DNA from: Pseudomonas cichorii
GTDB taxonomy: Bacteria > Pseudomonadota > Gammaproteobacteria > Pseudomonadales > Pseudomonadaceae
Assembly: GCF_003700275.1 (NCBI RefSeq)
Contig: NZ_RBRE01000008.1
Coordinates: 1-64,000 of the forward strand
DNA length: 64,000 nucleotides
Direction of reading: 5' to 3'
The first letter of the stretch is position 1; every line of letters starts with the position of its first letter. This document shows, in pieces, positions 19,539 through 27,811 of the stretch. The translations under genes were made by a program, and so were the position numbers. The notes under the pieces were generated by a model. The model searched no databases and had not been told where the DNA came from. It saw only the letters and a list, made by a program, of their open reading frames with translations.

Positions 19539-20399
19539 TCAACGGCCTAGGTAAACCTCGATCACGCGCTCGTCAGCCTGTACATCCGCCAGTGAGCCTT
19601 CCGCCAGAACGCTGCCCTGGTGCAGAACGGTCACGTGGTCGGCAATCGAGCCGACGAAGCCCATGTCGTGTTCCACCACCATCAGCGAATGCTTGCCCGC
19701 CAGGCTCTTGAACAGTTCGGCGGTGAATTCGGTTTCGGCGTCGGTCATGCCCGCAACCGGCTCGTCGAGCAGCAGCAATTGCGGGTCCTGGACCAGCAGC
19801 ATGCCGATCTCCAGAAACTGTTTCTGGCCGTGTGACAGCAAACCTGCGGGGCGCTGCATCGAGCCGGTCAGGCGAATGGTTTCCAGCACTTCGTTGATCC
19901 GGTCCTGCTGCTCGCCGCTGAGACGGGCGCGCAGGCTGGCCCACACCGACTTGTCGGTTTTCTGCGCCAGTTCCAGGTTCTCGAACACGCTCAGGGCTTC
20001 AAACACCGTCGGCTTCTGGAACTTGCGACCGATCCCGGCCTGGGCGATCTGCACTTCGCTCATCTGCGTCAGGTCCAGGGTTTCACCGAACCAGGCCTTG
20101 CCGTGGCTGGGCCTTGTCTTGCCGGTGATCACGTCCATCAGGGTGGTCTTGCCCGCACCGTTGGGGCCGATAATGCAGCGCAGTTCGCCCACGCCGATGT
20201 ACAGGTTCAAGTCGTTGAGAGCCTTGAAGCCGTCGAAGCTGACGCTGATGTCTTCCAGGGTCAGGATCGTGCCGTGTCGGGTATTGAGCCCGCTGCCTGC
20301 CCGCTGGCCAAGGCCGATGGCGTCACGGCTGGTGCCGGCATCGGAGTTGGGGTCGAGGATCGGTTCGAGCATGAACGCGGGTGTCGGTGTGGTGTTCAT
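19539..20399 (-). CDS. urtD: Urea ABC transporter ATP-binding protein UrtD
   Basis: 286 codons. Walker A G-P-N-G-A-G-K-T-T at about residue 78, signature-like L-L-S-H-G-Q-K-Q-F (the UrtD form of L-S-G-G-Q), Walker B L-L-L-L-D-E-P-V-A-G-M and a C-terminal E-V-Y-L-G-R typical of LivG-type ATPases. An N-terminal extension of about 45 residues precedes the domain. The start overlaps the urtC stop (ATGA), indicating coupling. Confidence 0.95.
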   Translation of the reverse strand: MNTTPTPAFMLEPILDPNSDAGTSRDAIGLGQRAGSGLNTRHGTILTLEDISVSFDGFKALNDLNLYIGVGELRCIIGPNGAGKTTLMDVITGKTRPSHGKAWFGETLDLTQMSEVQIAQAGIGRKFQKPTVFEALSVFENLELAQKTDKSVWASLRARLSGEQQDRINEVLETIRLTGSMQRPAGLLSHGQKQFLEIGMLLVQDPQLLLLDEPVAGMTDAETEFTAELFKSLAGKHSLMVVEHDMGFVGSIADHVTVLHQGSVLAEGSLADVQADERVIEVYLGR

Positions 20400-21475
20400 G
20401 ACTCGTTCCTTTTCTTCAGCAGGCCGATCACGCCCTTGGGCAGATACAGCGTCACGATGATGAACAGGGCGCCAAGAAAGAACAGCCAGTATTCAGGGAA
20501 CGCCACGGTGAACCAGCTCTTCATGCCGTTGACCAGACCTGCGCCGAGCAGCGGGCCGATCAGCGTACCGCGTCCACCCAGCGCTACCCAGACGGCAGCC
20601 TCGATGGAGTTGGTCGGGGACATTTCACTGGGGTTGATGATGCCGACCTGCGGCACATACAGCGCACCGGCCAGACCGCAGAGCACGGCACTCAGGACCC
20701 AGACGAACAGCTTGAAGCCGCGTGGGTCGTAGCCACAGAACATCAGGCGGTTTTCGGCATCGCGCAGTGCGGTCAGCACCCGTCCGAACTTGCTCTGTGC
20801 CAGACGCCAGCCGATGTACAGGCTGGCGACCAGCAGCAGCACGGTCAGCAGGAACAGCGTGGCCCGGGTGCCTTGCGAACTGATGCTGAAGCCCAGAATG
20901 CTGCGGAAGTTGGTAAAGCCGTTGTTGCCGCCAAAACCGGTTTCGTTGCGGAAGAACAGCAGCATCCCGGCGAAGGTCAGGGCCTGGGTCATGATCGAGA
21001 AATACACGCCCTTGATCCGCGAGCGGAAGGCGAAGAACCCGAACACCAGAGCCAGCAAGCCCGGCGCCAGAACCACCAGGCACATGGCCCAGAGGAAGTT
21101 GTCGGTGCCTGCCCAGTACCAGGGCAGTTCGGTCCACGACAGGAACGTCATGAACGCCGGCAAACCATCGCCCGCCGCTTCACGCATCAGGTACATGCCC
21201 ATGGCGTAGCCGCCGAGGGCGAAGAACAGTCCATGGCCCAACGACAACAGGCCGGCGTAGCCCCAGACCAGATCCAGCGCCAGTGCGACGATGGCGTAGC
21301 AAAGGATCTTGCCCACCAGCGTCAGGGTATAGGCCGAAACCTGCAGGCTGTTATCGGCGGGCAGCAACGACAACAGTGGCATGGCGAGCAGTATCGCCAA
21401 TACCAGAATGCCCACGGTCAGCGTGCCTTTTGGCCCGACTTTCTGTGCGGCGGTCACTATCAATGGCTGACTCAT
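20396..21475 (-). CDS. urtC: Urea ABC transporter permease UrtC
   Basis: 359 codons. LivM-type permease with about ten membrane segments, the conserved G-Y-A-G-L-L-S-L-G-H-G-L-F-F-A-L-G-G-Y segment and the cytoplasmic coupling motif (A-L-R-D-A-E-N-R). Start and stop overlaps with urtB (1 base) and urtD (4 bases) show a compact operon. Confidence 0.95.
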   Translation of the reverse strand: MSQPLIVTAAQKVGPKGTLTVGILVLAILLAMPLLSLLPADNSLQVSAYTLTLVGKILCYAIVALALDLVWGYAGLLSLGHGLFFALGGYAMGMYLMREAAGDGLPAFMTFLSWTELPWYWAGTDNFLWAMCLVVLAPGLLALVFGFFAFRSRIKGVYFSIMTQALTFAGMLLFFRNETGFGGNNGFTNFRSILGFSISSQGTRATLFLLTVLLLVASLYIGWRLAQSKFGRVLTALRDAENRLMFCGYDPRGFKLFVWVLSAVLCGLAGALYVPQVGIINPSEMSPTNSIEAAVWVALGGRGTLIGPLLGAGLVNGMKSWFTVAFPEYWLFFLGALFIIVTLYLPKGVIGLLKKRNES

Positions 21476-23064
21476 CAGTCGATCACCCGTCCTTTCAGTG
21501 CGAAGAGGCCTTGCGGACGTTTCTGGATAAACAGAATGATCAGCGCCAGGATCAGGATCTTGCCCAATACGGCACCGATTTGCGGTTCAAGGATCTTGTT
21601 GGCGATGCCCAGCCCGAAGGCCGCCATCACGCTGCCTGCCAGTTGCCCGACACCGCCGAGCACCACCACCAGGAACGAATCGATGATGTAGCTCTGGCCC
21701 AGGTCCGGGCCGACGTTGCCGATCTGACTCAAGGCCACGCCACCCAGCCCGGCAATGCCCGAGCCGAGCCCGAAGGCCATCATGTCGATACGCCCGGTGG
21801 GCACGCCGCAGCAGGCGGCCATGTTGCGGTTCTGGGTCACGGCACGCACGTTCAGGCCCAGGCGGGTCTTGTTCAGCAGCAGCCAGGTCAGCACCACCAC
21901 GAACAGCGCGAAGGCGATGATCACGATGCGGTTATACGGCAGCACCAGGTTGGGCAGCACCTGAAAGCCGCCCGACAGCCATTCGGGGTTGGCGACTTCG
22001 ACGTTCTGCGCGCCGAAGAGCAGGCGCACGGCCTGGATCAGCATCAGGCTGATGCCCCAGGTGGCGAGCAGGGTTTCCAGCGGCCGGCCATACAAATGGC
22101 GAATCACGGTGCGTTCCAGGGCCATGCCGATCAGTGCCGTGACGAAAAACGCCACCGGCAAGGCAATCAGCGGGTAGTACTCGATGGCGCCCGGCGCATA
22201 GCGCTGGAACATCAGTTGCACCACATAGGTGGAATAGGCACCCAGCATCAGCATTTCGCCGTGGGCCATATTGATCACGCCCAGCAGGCCGAAGGTGATC
22301 GCCAGGCCAAGCGCGGCCAACAGCAGGATTGAGCCCAGCGACATGCCGCTGAAGGCCTGACCCAGCACTTCGCCGATCATCAGCTTGCGTTTGACCTGCG
22401 CCAGACTGGTTTCGGCGGCAATGCGCACCGTGGCATCGGTTTCGACGCCGGGCGCCAGCAGAGACTCAAGTCGGGTGCGGGCCAGCGGGTCGCCGGTTTC
22501 ACCCAGCAGGCGCACGGCAGCCAGACGCACAGAAGGGCTGGTGTCGACCAGTTGCAGATTGGCCAGCGCCAGACTCAGTGCGTCATGCACGCTGGAGTCG
22601 GTTTCGGCAGCGACCCGCTGGGTCAACAGTTCAAGTTGCTCGGGACGGGCACTTTTTTGCAGTTGCCGGGCGGCGGCCAGACGCAATCCTGCATCGGCTG
22701 CCAGTAATTGGTGACTGGCCAGTGCAGTCTCGACCAGGCCACGCAGTCGGTTGTTCAGGCGCAGTTTGCGCGGTTCATCCGGGGTTGGTGCATCGGCAGC
22801 GGCAGGTGCCTGGGCATCCATCGCCACATACTTTTCATTGTTTTCGAGGTAGGCGCGTTTGCTGCTGTCGGCTGCAACACGTCCATCGCGCAACGCTTCG
22901 AGCAGTTCGACCCGCTCCGGCACAGGCCTGGCCGCCCAGTTTTCAAGCAGGTCGGCCTGTTGCGAGGAACTGGCAGAAACGAAATCGCCGGCATCACTGG
23001 CGTGCGCTGCCCATGGCAGCAGCAACGCAAAGGTGAGGATGAGGCGGTACAAGGTATTGGGCAT
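21475..23064 (-). CDS. urtB: Urea ABC transporter permease UrtB with N-terminal periplasmic extension
   Basis: 529 codons. A signal peptide (L-L-P-W-A-A-H-A) and about 190 residues of helical repeat sequence (L-R-L-A-A-A-R-x-L, V-R-L-A-A-V-R-L-L-G-E-T-G-D-P) precede the LivH-type permease domain, which starts near residue 220 and has the motif N-M-A-H-G-E-M-L-M-L-G-A-Y. The helical extension, HEAT-like, is a usual feature of proteobacterial UrtB and may interact with UrtA (inference). Confidence 0.94.
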   Translation of the reverse strand: MPNTLYRLILTFALLLPWAAHASDAGDFVSASSSQQADLLENWAARPVPERVELLEALRDGRVAADSSKRAYLENNEKYVAMDAQAPAAADAPTPDEPRKLRLNNRLRGLVETALASHQLLAADAGLRLAAARQLQKSARPEQLELLTQRVAAETDSSVHDALSLALANLQLVDTSPSVRLAAVRLLGETGDPLARTRLESLLAPGVETDATVRIAAETSLAQVKRKLMIGEVLGQAFSGMSLGSILLLAALGLAITFGLLGVINMAHGEMLMLGAYSTYVVQLMFQRYAPGAIEYYPLIALPVAFFVTALIGMALERTVIRHLYGRPLETLLATWGISLMLIQAVRLLFGAQNVEVANPEWLSGGFQVLPNLVLPYNRIVIIAFALFVVVLTWLLLNKTRLGLNVRAVTQNRNMAACCGVPTGRIDMMAFGLGSGIAGLGGVALSQIGNVGPDLGQSYIIDSFLVVVLGGVGQLAGSVMAAFGLGIANKILEPQIGAVLGKILILALIILFIQKRPQGLFALKGRVID

Positions 23065-23095
23065 ATCGGTAGCCTGAGGTCGGCGGTGAGGCAGT

Positions 23096-23150
23096 TTTCG
23101 CGAATAAATTCGCTCCTACACCGTTCGTAGGAGCGAATTCATTCGCGAAA
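23096..23150. repeat. REP-type inverted repeat between urtA and urtB
   Basis: Arms 23096-23119 and 23127-23150 pair over 24 bases with one mismatch around a seven-base loop; core GGAGCGAATTCATTCGCGAA. Located just after the urtA stop. Such hairpins after a binding-protein gene often protect its message from 3' decay, giving excess binding protein over permease (general knowledge, inferred here). Confidence 0.85.
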
Positions 23151-23165
23151 GGTATTGGCTCGGTC

Positions 23166-24431
23166 TTAGTTGCTCTTCACGGCATGGTCCGGCTTCTTGT
23201 CGTTACCCGGAATGTAGGGGCTCCACGGTTGGGCACGGATCGGCTCCTTGGTCTGCCAGACCACGTTGAACTGACCGTTATCCTCGACTTCGCCGATCAT
23301 CACCGGCTTGTGCAGGTGGTGGTTGGTCTTGTCCATGGTCAGGGTAAAGCCCGAAGGTGCGGCGAAGGTCTGGCCTGCCATGGCTTCACGAACCTTGTCG
23401 ACATCGGTGGACTTGGCTTTTTCGACGGCCTGCGCCCACATGTGGATGCCGACGTAGGTGGCTTCCATCGGGTCATTGGTCACGGCCTTGTCGGCGCCCG
23501 GCAGGTTCTTCCTGGTGGCGTAGGCTTTCCAGTCAGCCACGAACTTCTTGTTGACCGGGTTTTCCACGGACTGGAAGTAGTTCCAGGCAGCCAGGTGACC
23601 GACCAGTGGCTTGGTGTCGATGCCGCGCAGTTCTTCTTCGCCGACCGAGAAGGCAACTACCGGCACGTCGGTGGCCTTGAGGCCCTGGTTGGACAGTTCC
23701 TTGTAGAACGGCACGTTGGAGTCGCCGTTCACGGTGGAAATCACTGCAGTCTTGCCGCCCGCCGAGAACTTCTTGATGTTGGCGACGATGGTCTGGTAAT
23801 CGGCGTGACCGAACGGGGTGTAGACCTCTTCGATATCGCTGTCCTTCACGCCTTTGGAGTGCAGGAACGCGCGCAGAATCTTGTTGGTGGTACGTGGGTA
23901 AACGTAATCGGTGCCCAGCAGGAAGAAACGTTTGGCTGCGCCACCATCTTCGCTCATCAGGTACTCGACCGCAGGAATCGCCTGCTGGTTAGGCGCTGCG
24001 CCGGTGTAGAACACGTTGGGCGACATTTCTTCGCCTTCGTACTGCACGGGATAGAACAGCAGGCCATTGAGTTCTTCAAAGACCGGCAATACCGATTTGC
24101 GCGATACCGACGTCCAGCAGCCGAACACCACGGCGACCTTGTCCTGAGTCAGCAACTGGCGACCCTTTTCCGCGAACAGCGGCCAGTTGGAGGCCGGATC
24201 CACCACCACCGGCTCCAGCATCTTACCGTTCACGCCGCCCTTGGCATTGATTTCGTCGATGGTCATCAACGCCATGTCTTTCAGCGAGGTTTCGGAAATG
24301 GCCATGGTGCCGGAAAGCGAGTGCAGAATACCGACCTTGATCGTTTCGGCTGCCTGAACGGTCCAGGTCATACCCATTGCGGCGATTGATGCGGTCAGGG
24401 TGAAAGCTTTGATCAGGCTGCGACGCTTCAT
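23166..24431 (-). CDS. urtA: Urea ABC transporter substrate-binding protein UrtA
   Basis: 421 codons from ATG 24431, chosen because it opens a normal signal peptide (M-K-R-R-S-L-I-K-A-F-T-L-T-A-S-I-A-A-M-G-M through V-Q-A-A). An in-frame ATG at 24566 would read through the promoter region and was rejected. The mature protein begins E-T-I-K-V-G-I-L-H-S-L-S-G-T-M-A-I-S-E, the signature of the urea/short-chain amide binding family. First gene of urtABCDE. Confidence 0.95.
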   Translation of the reverse strand: MKRRSLIKAFTLTASIAAMGMTWTVQAAETIKVGILHSLSGTMAISETSLKDMALMTIDEINAKGGVNGKMLEPVVVDPASNWPLFAEKGRQLLTQDKVAVVFGCWTSVSRKSVLPVFEELNGLLFYPVQYEGEEMSPNVFYTGAAPNQQAIPAVEYLMSEDGGAAKRFFLLGTDYVYPRTTNKILRAFLHSKGVKDSDIEEVYTPFGHADYQTIVANIKKFSAGGKTAVISTVNGDSNVPFYKELSNQGLKATDVPVVAFSVGEEELRGIDTKPLVGHLAAWNYFQSVENPVNKKFVADWKAYATRKNLPGADKAVTNDPMEATYVGIHMWAQAVEKAKSTDVDKVREAMAGQTFAAPSGFTLTMDKTNHHLHKPVMIGEVEDNGQFNVVWQTKEPIRAQPWSPYIPGNDKKPDHAVKSN

Positions 24432-24492
24432 TGGACGGCTCCGTTCGGTTGGCTTTGTTTTGGGGGCGAAAAGAATTGCCTGGGTGCTGCTA

Positions 24493-24508
24493 AGCAAAGG
24501 CTGTGCCC
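24493..24508 (-). promoter_or_regulatory. Sigma-54 type -24/-12 promoter of urtA
   Basis: Read on the minus strand the site is GGGCACAGCCTTTGCT, matching TGGCACg-N4-TTGCW with the invariant GG and GC ten bases apart. It would start transcription near 24482, about 50 bases before the urtA ATG. Upstream, GCACCA half-sites (complement of TGGTGC at 24584-24589 and 24613-24618) and a CACT-GA-AGTG palindrome could be NtrC sites. Sigma-54/NtrC control of urea import is expected biologically; the site itself is a visual match only. Confidence 0.6.
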
Positions 24509-24638
24509 AGCCGGACAAAAGAGGCGCAGACGGGCTCTGCAAGAAGGGCGTCCCGGGTTCGCGCACTGAAGTGGCGCTGATCGTGGTGCGTCGCTGAATT
24601 TTTGTTCGTTGTTGGTGCGTGGCAAGTATTGCGGCAAT

Positions 24639-24666
24639 AAAAAAGCCGCTATCAGCGGCTTTTTTG
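24639..24666 (-). terminator. Rho-independent terminator of the copper operon
   Basis: On the minus strand a stem AGCCGCT / AGCGGCT extended by A-T pairs is followed by TTTTTTATT. It lies about 85-110 bases past the PepSY gene stop and upstream of the urtA promoter, so it insulates the urt operon from the copper operon. The remaining bases of the 317-base gap between urtA and the PepSY gene show no gene. Confidence 0.85.
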
Positions 24667-24748
24667 GGGGATTTGACGAGGCCTGAACCGGTCGGGTGAG
24701 GAATTCATCACAAAACCGCCCGCCGGTTTCAGGCTTCGTAGCTGCAAT

Positions 24749-26122
24749 TTAAGCTGCCGCCGAAGATTTAGCAAAGCGTGAAAAAACTATTCGATCGAAT
24801 GCCCATACCACCAGCAGCGAAACGCCCACCAGCGGAAACGCTACAGCAAGCCCGAACATGATCACGATCGCGGTTTTCCAGCGGGGTAAATCATGACGCA
24901 GCGGCGGCGTGCCCAGGCCGCCCCTGGGACGACGCTTCCACCAGATCACCAGCCCGCTTACCGAGCCGAGCAGGATCATCAGGCAGGCGACGAAGATCAG
25001 CAACTGGTTGATCCAGCCGAAAAACTTGCCTTCATGCAGCATCACGCTCATTTCGGTGGCCCGGGAAACCAGGCTGTAATCCTTCCAGCCCACATCGGCC
25101 AGCACCTTGCCGCTGTATTGATCGATGTGCAGGGTGGCGTCATTGCGTGGATCGTCGGCGAACACCGCGACCGTGAACACGCCTTCGGCGGTTTTCGGTG
25201 CAGTGATGCTGTAGCCGGGCTCGACGCCCCGTTCGCTGGCGATATCGACCACTTGCTGCAGGGTGACCTTGGGCGCTGCCGGACCTGAAGACATGCCGTG
25301 ATGCTGCATGTGCTCGGCGTGTTCGCCGGTGGATTGCGGCATTGGCGTGTTTTCCAGCGCCCAGGGCACCGTCTGCACGCTGGCGGTGTTGAGTTCGCCA
25401 GCCAGTTGCGTGGACTTGGGCACATTGGTCCACATCTCGGCCGGGAAAGTGTTCCACAGGGCGGCGTATTGCTTGCCCCACATGCCTGTCCAGGTCATGC
25501 CGCTGAGAAGCATGAACAGCAGAATCAACGAGCCCCAGAAACCGGTGACCGCATGCAGGTCGCGCCACAAGACCCGTCCGCGGCTGCTCAGGCGTGGCCA
25601 GAGCACACCGCTGGCGCTGGTCCCGCGTGGCCACCACAGATACAGGCCGGACACCACAAGCATGATGCCCCAGCCTGCCGCCAGCTCGATCAGCCGGTCG
25701 CCGACGGTGCCTATCATCAGTTCGCCATGCAGGGCGCGGGCGATGGCTTGCAGGTTGTCCTTGGCATCCTGGGTGCCGAGAATCTCGCCGCGATAAGGGT
25801 CGATGAAGACGTTCAACTCGCGGCCCTGCTCGCGCACCACAAACTGGGCGCTGCCCTCGGCATTGACCGGCGGGAAGTATTTACTGATCGCGGCCTGTGG
25901 ATAACTGCTCAGCACCCGCTGTTGCAGTTCGTCGGCGCTGATCCGGTGATGGGTCGGGGTAACGCTCAGCAGGTCGCTGTACATCAGGTTGTCCAGCTGT
26001 GGCTTGAACAGGTAAATGATCCCGGTCAGCGACAGCAGAATCATGAACGGTGCCACGAACAGCCCGGCATAGAAGTGCCAGCGCCAGGCCAGGTTATAGA
26101 AGGATACTTTACGCTGTGACAT
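24749..26122 (-). CDS. PepSY-associated TM protein (PiuB-like) of the copper operon
   Basis: 457 codons. Begins W-R-W-H-F-Y-A-G-L-F-V-A-P-F, the usual start of the PepSY_TM family, with about five membrane segments and two large periplasmic regions. The second carries a His/Met-rich stretch (G-E-H-A-E-H-M-Q-H-H-G-M) that could bind copper. Proteins of this family usually sit beside TonB-dependent metal receptors and are thought to act in metal or siderophore reduction in the inner membrane. Here the receptor gene is missing except for its tail just upstream. Confidence 0.8.
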   Translation of the reverse strand: MSQRKVSFYNLAWRWHFYAGLFVAPFMILLSLTGIIYLFKPQLDNLMYSDLLSVTPTHHRISADELQQRVLSSYPQAAISKYFPPVNAEGSAQFVVREQGRELNVFIDPYRGEILGTQDAKDNLQAIARALHGELMIGTVGDRLIELAAGWGIMLVVSGLYLWWPRGTSASGVLWPRLSSRGRVLWRDLHAVTGFWGSLILLFMLLSGMTWTGMWGKQYAALWNTFPAEMWTNVPKSTQLAGELNTASVQTVPWALENTPMPQSTGEHAEHMQHHGMSSGPAAPKVTLQQVVDIASERGVEPGYSITAPKTAEGVFTVAVFADDPRNDATLHIDQYSGKVLADVGWKDYSLVSRATEMSVMLHEGKFFGWINQLLIFVACLMILLGSVSGLVIWWKRRPRGGLGTPPLRHDLPRWKTAIVIMFGLAVAFPLVGVSLLVVWAFDRIVFSRFAKSSAAA

Positions 26123-26164
26123 GGAAAGCGCTCACGGTGAAAGTGTTAACTGAATCACGGGACA

Positions 26165-26264
26165 TCATCCGAAACGCATCTGGACCTTGGCCCACAAGGT
26201 GCGGCCCGGTCTTTCAATGCGCTCGGATCGTTGCGCAGCCTTAGTGGCTGCGATCGTTATGGCG
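26165..26264 (-). pseudogene. 3' remnant of a TonB-dependent (copper) receptor gene
   Basis: On the minus strand an open stretch ends E-R-P-G-R-T-L-W-A-K-V-Q-M-R-F-G-stop (stop at 26165-26167). P-G-R-T-x-W followed by a short strand ending in aromatic F is the classical C-terminus of TonB-dependent receptors. Only about 30 codons remain, with no start codon, and upstream the frame runs into the preceding DUF2946 gene. In related operons an OprC-type copper receptor stands at exactly this place. I infer a deletion of most of the receptor. The left boundary is uncertain. Confidence 0.55.
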
Positions 26265-26699
26265 TCAGGACAGGACTGAAGATGGCGGTGCCCGACTTCG
26301 GGCATGCAGAAAGGCGCTCTGCCGGGCATGACTCTGCCGGGTGATGGCGGTAAAGAAATCGGAGGGCTTTGGAGGCGTTGCCGCTACCAGATTCAACACT
26401 TGGGACAAGGCGGGGCAACTGAACAGCAGCGTGCAATAGCCGCATTTGGCCCACAGCGCATGATCGTCCATCTCCGTATCGACTGGCTGGACATGTTCGC
26501 TGCCGTGATGGGCATGGGACATCGCCATGTCCATCGGGGCCGACGCCGACATGGACATACCGGCGTGATGCTCCATCGGCATCGACTGGGAAATCAGTGG
26601 ACCGATAAAGATCATCAACATGGCGAACAGACTCAGCCACGTGCCCCGGACTTTGCGAGGTGTGGATGAGCCGTTGCGATCAGGGCGCATGGCGCTCAC
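26265..26699 (-). CDS. DUF2946 family protein, copper-operon associated
   Basis: 144 codons. An N-terminal membrane anchor (L-S-L-F-A-M-L-M-I-F-I-G-P-L-I) is followed by a Met/His-rich stretch (M-P-M-E-H-H-A-G-M-S-M) and the C-G-Y-C motif of DUF2946. Met/His clusters and the CxxC suggest copper binding in the periplasm. The last 20 or so residues (R-S-R-A-P-P-S-S-V-L-S) may be novel sequence created by the deletion that removed the receptor gene downstream. Confidence 0.72.
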   Translation of the reverse strand: MSAMRPDRNGSSTPRKVRGTWLSLFAMLMIFIGPLISQSMPMEHHAGMSMSASAPMDMAMSHAHHGSEHVQPVDTEMDDHALWAKCGYCTLLFSCPALSQVLNLVAATPPKPSDFFTAITRQSHARQSAFLHARSRAPPSSVLS

Positions 26700-26712
26700 G
26701 TCAGGCAGTCAC

Positions 26713-27174
26713 TCAATGTTTGTGTTCAGGCTCCTGCTTCTGGATCACGACCTGGACCTCGATATCGCCCGCCTTCTCGAAGTGCAGCGTCATCGGGAAG
26801 CGCTGACCTGAGGCGAGCATAGACCGGTCTTTGATATCCAGCAGCATGACGTGATAGGCCATGGGTGCAAAACTGACCCTGGCACCGGCCGGAACATCGA
26901 CCGACGGCACCTGGCGCATCTTCATCAGGCCATCTGCCTGCACATGTTCATGCAATTGCGCCTGCCCTGCGATGGGCGTTTTGACGCTGAGCAGGCGGTC
27001 GGCGTTGCTGCCCTTGTTCTCGATGGTGAAATACGCCGCCACGGTGGGCGCATTCGGCGGCAACTCCATGGACCAGGGGTGACCGATCAGTAACTGACCG
27101 CCGGTGTATTCATGGGCATTGGCAAAGCATGCAGGCAGCAACAAGGCTGCCAGCATGAAGAATTTCTTGAACAT
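26713..27174 (-). CDS. Periplasmic copper chaperone, PCu(A)C family
   Basis: 153 codons; ATG 27174 opens a signal peptide (K-K-F-F-M-L-A-A-L-L-L-P-A-C-F-A-N-A). The mature protein has the copper-site pattern H-x(n)-M-x-x-x-H-x-H: G-H-P-W-S early, then Q-L-H-E-H and M-K-M-R-Q, with a His-rich C-terminus (E-H-K-H). PCu(A)C proteins deliver Cu(I) to the CuA centre of cytochrome oxidase or serve copper uptake. Middle gene of a DUF2946-PCuAC-DUF2946 run. Confidence 0.88.
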   Translation of the reverse strand: MFKKFFMLAALLLPACFANAHEYTGGQLLIGHPWSMELPPNAPTVAAYFTIENKGSNADRLLSVKTPIAGQAQLHEHVQADGLMKMRQVPSVDVPAGARVSFAPMAYHVMLLDIKDRSMLASGQRFPMTLHFEKAGDIEVQVVIQKQEPEHKH

Positions 27175-27229
27175 GGGTGTTTCTCCGGTCAATTCATTCA
27201 AGTGCGACAAGACACGTGCGAAGTGAATA

Positions 27230-27616
27230 TCAGGCTAGCGGAGAAGCTCGCGGATTGGCGCTTGGCCATTGCTGGCGGGGCGAGGGGCGAATCAGAAAGA
27301 TCGCGGCCGGAAAGTAATCCGTTCCCGCCTGGAGCAGCGGACCATGGCTGAAGCCTGAGGAGATGACGACCACTACAGAGCCTGAGCAGAATGGGCAATG
27401 TTGCATGCTGGCGTGATCGTTATTGCCGGGCATGCTGTTGCTGCCATCACTCAGGGAAATCGCCACCAGGCGTGTTCCGCTGCTGCTACAGAAACTGCCC
27501 CACAGCAACTGCTCACCCGGAGCACGTGGAGCGCTCGGCGACAGAGGCATGGCCAGCAGACTGAACAGCACTGCAAAGCAGGCTATCCAGACCGATGTTG
27601 TCCGGTGTCGGGACAT
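27230..27616 (-). CDS. DUF2946 family protein, first gene of the copper operon
   Basis: 128 codons from ATG 27616 (an ATG at 27658 gives a longer, less likely N-terminus). A signal-anchor (W-I-A-C-F-A-V-L-F-S-L-L-A-M-P-L) is followed by M-Q-H-C-P-F-C, the DUF2946 H-C-x-x-C motif. It begins the minus-strand run leading through PCu(A)C and a second DUF2946 gene to the PepSY protein. Probably a copper-responsive operon, but no operator was recognised. Confidence 0.72.
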   Translation of the reverse strand: MSRHRTTSVWIACFAVLFSLLAMPLSPSAPRAPGEQLLWGSFCSSSGTRLVAISLSDGSNSMPGNNDHASMQHCPFCSGSVVVVISSGFSHGPLLQAGTDYFPAAIFLIRPSPRQQWPSANPRASPLA

Positions 27617-27744
27617 TACGGTTTCCGTGTTATTGAACAATCCACTCGATCCCGCCATTTAGCCTGAATGGGGGCGATAAGTAAAAAGGCAGAAGCGTGG
27701 CCAGGTGTCGCGGCCAAGGCCAACCAATAAACAAGCCATCGCCA

Positions 27745-27790
27745 GGAGCGAATTCATTCACGAACAGATTTTCGCGAATGAATTGGCTCC
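27745..27790. repeat. REP-type inverted repeat
   Basis: Arms 27745-27764 and 27771-27790 pair with two mismatches; core GGAGCGAATTCATTC. It lies between the copper operon and the GH18-like gene. Confidence 0.75.
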
Positions 27791-27811
27791 AACCTGGTTT
27801 GTGGGTGTCTA

